Program-made: the position numbers and the translations under genes
In this document: positions 61,911 to 64,000 of the stretch, piece by piece
Numbering within the stretch: the stretch's first letter is position 1
Layout: each line of letters starts with the position of its first letter
Source: Gilliamella sp. wkB178
Lineage (GTDB): Bacteria; Pseudomonadota; Gammaproteobacteria; Enterobacterales; Orbaceae
Length of the DNA stretch: 64,000 nt
Direction of reading: 5' to 3'
Assembly (NCBI RefSeq): GCF_001690705.1
Contig: NZ_LZGK01000013.1
Coordinates: 744,001 to 808,000, forward strand
Notes under the pieces: model-generated
What the model saw: the letters and a program-made list of their open reading frames with translations, nothing else
The model's database searches: none
Told to the model about the DNA's origin: nothing

Positions 61911-62444
61911 TTATTTGTGATCACTAATTGGTTTTACAAACATCACTCCAGTGTCCCAAGGTTGCTCTATCCAAGTATCTTGTGCAATATCAATGATATA
62001 ATCATCAACCAGTGCTTTACCGGCGGGTTTGGCAAAAATTGTTACAAAATGGGCTTTAGGGTACATTTCACGAATAGTGTGCGCAGTGCCACCGGTATCA
62101 ACTAAATCGTCCACCACAATAAATCCTTCGCCATCACCATTAGCTTGTTTTAAGATCAATTTTTCACGTTGATGATCGTGATCATAACTTGAAATACATA
62201 CTGTATCGACATAACGTATACTTAACTCACGGGCTAAAATAGCAGCAGGAACTAATCCACCACGACTAACGGCAATAATGCCTTTCCATTGATTAGCTGG
62301 TAATAAACGTTCTGAAAGCTGACGGCCATAGGCTTGCAACATTTCCCAAGTAACAGTAAATTTTTTCTTTTCAGCAATAAGTTCTGCTTTGTGTTGTTTT
62401 TGGGCTTGGATTTCTTGTTCTGATAATGTTTGTTTTATTGACAT
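61911..62444 (-). CDS. gpt: Xanthine-guanine phosphoribosyltransferase
   Basis: A purine salvage enzyme converting xanthine, guanine and hypoxanthine with PRPP to the nucleotides. The core from [14 protein letters not shown] to the C-terminus matches E. coli Gpt (152 residues): [31 protein letters not shown] and the PRPP loop [12 protein letters not shown]. This protein has 177 residues because of a charged N-terminal extension of about 25 ([18 protein letters not shown]). The ATG at 62444 is supported by AGGT 7-8 bases upstream. It is divergent from pepD as in E. coli. Confidence 0.95.
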   Translation of the reverse strand: MSIKQTLSEQEIQAQKQHKAELIAEKKKFTVTWEMLQAYGRQLSERLLPANQWKGIIAVSRGGLVPAAILARELSIRYVDTVCISSYDHDHQREKLILKQANGDGEGFIVVDDLVDTGGTAHTIREMYPKAHFVTIFAKPAGKALVDDYIIDIAQDTWIEQPWDTGVMFVKPISDHK

Positions 62445-62594
62445 GTGTGACCTGCAACTTTAATCGAATGGGCTAATAAAATAAATTAATATTAATAGAC
62501 TAAAAATAGATGTAAAATTGCACCTTATTATAGAGTGATTAGACAAAAAAAACTACCCATTAATTTATTCCGCACTTAAGATTGAGGTTGTATT

Positions 62595-64000
62595 ATGCTT
62601 TCAACATTGAAACCAAATTTTGTTTGGCAGATCTTTAACGATATTTGTAAAATCCCCCGTCCATCTCATCATGAACAAATGATTACTAAATATATTGTTG
62701 ATTTTGCAAATTCACACAGTATAGATTGTAAGATTGATAAAACTGGTAATATTTTACTAACTAAACCTGCCACAAAAGAGATGGAAGATTGCCCATCTAT
62801 TGCTCTACAAGCTCACATGGATATGGTGCCACAGAAAAATGAAGGTACGAAACATGATTTTCTTACCGATCCTATTCAAGCTTATGTTGATGGTGAATGG
62901 GTGAAAGCTAAAGGTACAACCTTAGGTGCCGATAATGGTGTTGGTTTAGCTTCTGCACTCGCTGTCTTAATTGATCCTGCGGTAGAACATGGTCCTATCG
63001 AAGTTTTAATTACTGTTTCTGAAGAAACGGGTATGTTTGGTGCTTTTGGTGTGCAACCAAATTGGTTAACAAGCCAATATTTAATTAATACCGATTCGGA
63101 AGATGAAGGTGAAATTTTTACAGGTTGTGCTGGTGGAGTTGATTTTACGGCAACATTCCCAGTCACTTATGCAGTGATGCCGGAAAAATTTGATTGCTAC
63201 TTAAAATTATCTCTTAAAGGTTTAAGAGGTGGACATTCTGGTTGTGACATTCATCTAGGCCGAGGTAATGCTATTAAACTAATGGCGCGTTTTCTGGCAG
63301 AATATGCCCAAGATATTCCATTCCGACTTGCTGATATTAATGGCGGCTCTTTACGTAATGCCATCCCGAGAGAAGCCTTTGCAGAAATAGCCTTAAGTAA
63401 AGATGATCTACCTAAGTTAAAATCTATCATTAATCAGTATAATAAAGTGTTAACTAATGAATTAGGGCATGTAGAACCTAATATCGAAATTACTTTATCG
63501 GAAGTTGCAGACGATAAAGTTAAACGGGTGTTAACAACTGAAAATCAAAATAGAATAATTAATTGGTTACATACTGCTCCTAATGGTGTTGTGCGTATGA
63601 GTGACCAACTAGCTGGAGTGGTTGAAACCTCTCTTAATTTAGGTATTTTAAATATCAAAGATAATCAAATTAGTGCTATTTTCTTGATTCGTTCACAGAT
63701 TGATAGTGCTAAAGATGCGGTTGTGTCTACACTAATTGCACACAGTCAATTAGCTAATGCTAATTACGAAATTAGTGGTGGTTATTCTGGTTGGGAACCT
63801 AATTTAGAGTCTAACTTGTTACAACTAACTAAAGAAAAATATTATGAAATATTTTCTGAACATCCAAAAATTATGGTGATCCACGCTGGGCTTGAATGTG
63901 GACTATTTAAAAAGGCTTATCCAAATATGGATATGATTTCAATAGGGCCAACTATTGTTTCGCCACATTCACCCGATGAAAAAGTAAACATCCAAAGTGT
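62595..64000 (+). CDS. pepD: Cytosol non-specific dipeptidase PepD (truncated by window end)
   Basis: An M20 dizinc aminoacyl-histidine dipeptidase. The open frame runs off the window after about 468 codons; E. coli PepD has 485, so only the last few residues are missing. Visible metal and catalytic residues: LQAHMDMVPQKN, GTTLGADNGVGLASALAV, TVSEETGMFGAFG, NTDSEDEGE and GCAGGVDFT; IHAGLECGLFKKAYP supplies the last ligand near the end. It has the divergent partner gpt as in E. coli. Confidence 0.95.
   Translation, partial: MLSTLKPNFVWQIFNDICKIPRPSHHEQMITKYIVDFANSHSIDCKIDKTGNILLTKPATKEMEDCPSIALQAHMDMVPQKNEGTKHDFLTDPIQAYVDGEWVKAKGTTLGADNGVGLASALAVLIDPAVEHGPIEVLITVSEETGMFGAFGVQPNWLTSQYLINTDSEDEGEIFTGCAGGVDFTATFPVTYAVMPEKFDCYLKLSLKGLRGGHSGCDIHLGRGNAIKLMARFLAEYAQDIPFRLADINGGSLRNAIPREAFAEIALSKDDLPKLKSIINQYNKVLTNELGHVEPNIEITLSEVADDKVKRVLTTENQNRIINWLHTAPNGVVRMSDQLAGVVETSLNLGILNIKDNQISAIFLIRSQIDSAKDAVVSTLIAHSQLANANYEISGGYSGWEPNLESNLLQLTKEKYYEIFSEHPKIMVIHAGLECGLFKKAYPNMDMISIGPTIVSPHSPDEKVNIQS

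Overview
The window is AT-rich chromosomal DNA of a gammaproteobacterium. MatP, bifunctional HisB and HisIE, LptF/LptG, RecR, CysB next to TopA, FrsA and PepD are all recognisably of the enterobacterial type. The strong AT bias and the mosaic of enterobacterial core genes with genes typical of anaerobic Firmicutes suggest a host-associated lineage such as the Orbaceae (Gilliamella-like gut symbionts). That assignment is inference; no marker in the window settles it.

Layout. 1-3.8 kb: end of sstT, a DUF421 membrane protein, a small DksA/TraR-type zinc-finger protein, and a methionine sulfoxide repair group (msrA, cytochrome b561, msrB). 3.8-8.1 kb: lptF-lptG diverging from pepA-holC. 8.1-11.3 kb: a MATE transporter, an unknown membrane protein and queH, with two copies of a 44-nt intergenic repeat. 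11.5-18.6 kb: a very large 2-hydroxyacyl-CoA dehydratase activase-like protein, then a stand-alone HPr and a fructose-family PTS (EIIA, EIIBC). 18.9-23.2 kb: matP, topA, cysB. 23.2-30.5 kb: a complete eight-gene his operon on the minus strand, with a leader peptide of six consecutive histidines and an attenuator. 30.7-34.3 kb: an Lrp/AsnC gene broken by a stop codon, an isochorismatase-type hydrolase, doxX diverging from a LysR gene, and rarD. 34.5-38.5 kb: valS, ompW and a tRNA-Lys with a CUU anticodon. 38.7-50.1 kb: an SMR pump, yhcH-like and kdgK, SOS-controlled uvrA, plsY, recR, ybhA, truC and ydiJ. 50.2-55.8 kb: an accessory zone of tRNA-Cys, decayed prophage genes (holin, M15 endolysin, tail-tip J), an acyltransferase, a LysR regulator and a secreted beta-propeller. 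56.2-64 kb: trhP, then gpt-frsA-proB-orf-proA on the minus strand, diverging from pepD, which runs off the window.

How the genes work together. Most are housekeeping modules: LPS export, histidine and proline synthesis, DNA topology, repair and chromosome organisation, and tRNA modification and charging. The unusual parts are the Firmicute-like redox repair and PTS/HPr genes, the giant activase with no visible dehydratase partner, a near-consensus matS site directly in front of matP, a nonsense-interrupted regulator, and a prophage graveyard beside tRNA-Cys. I found no clear new multi-gene defence or biosynthetic system. The best candidates for undescribed biology are the activase/HPr/PTS block, the intergenic repeat, and the membrane-protein gene inserted between proB and proA.
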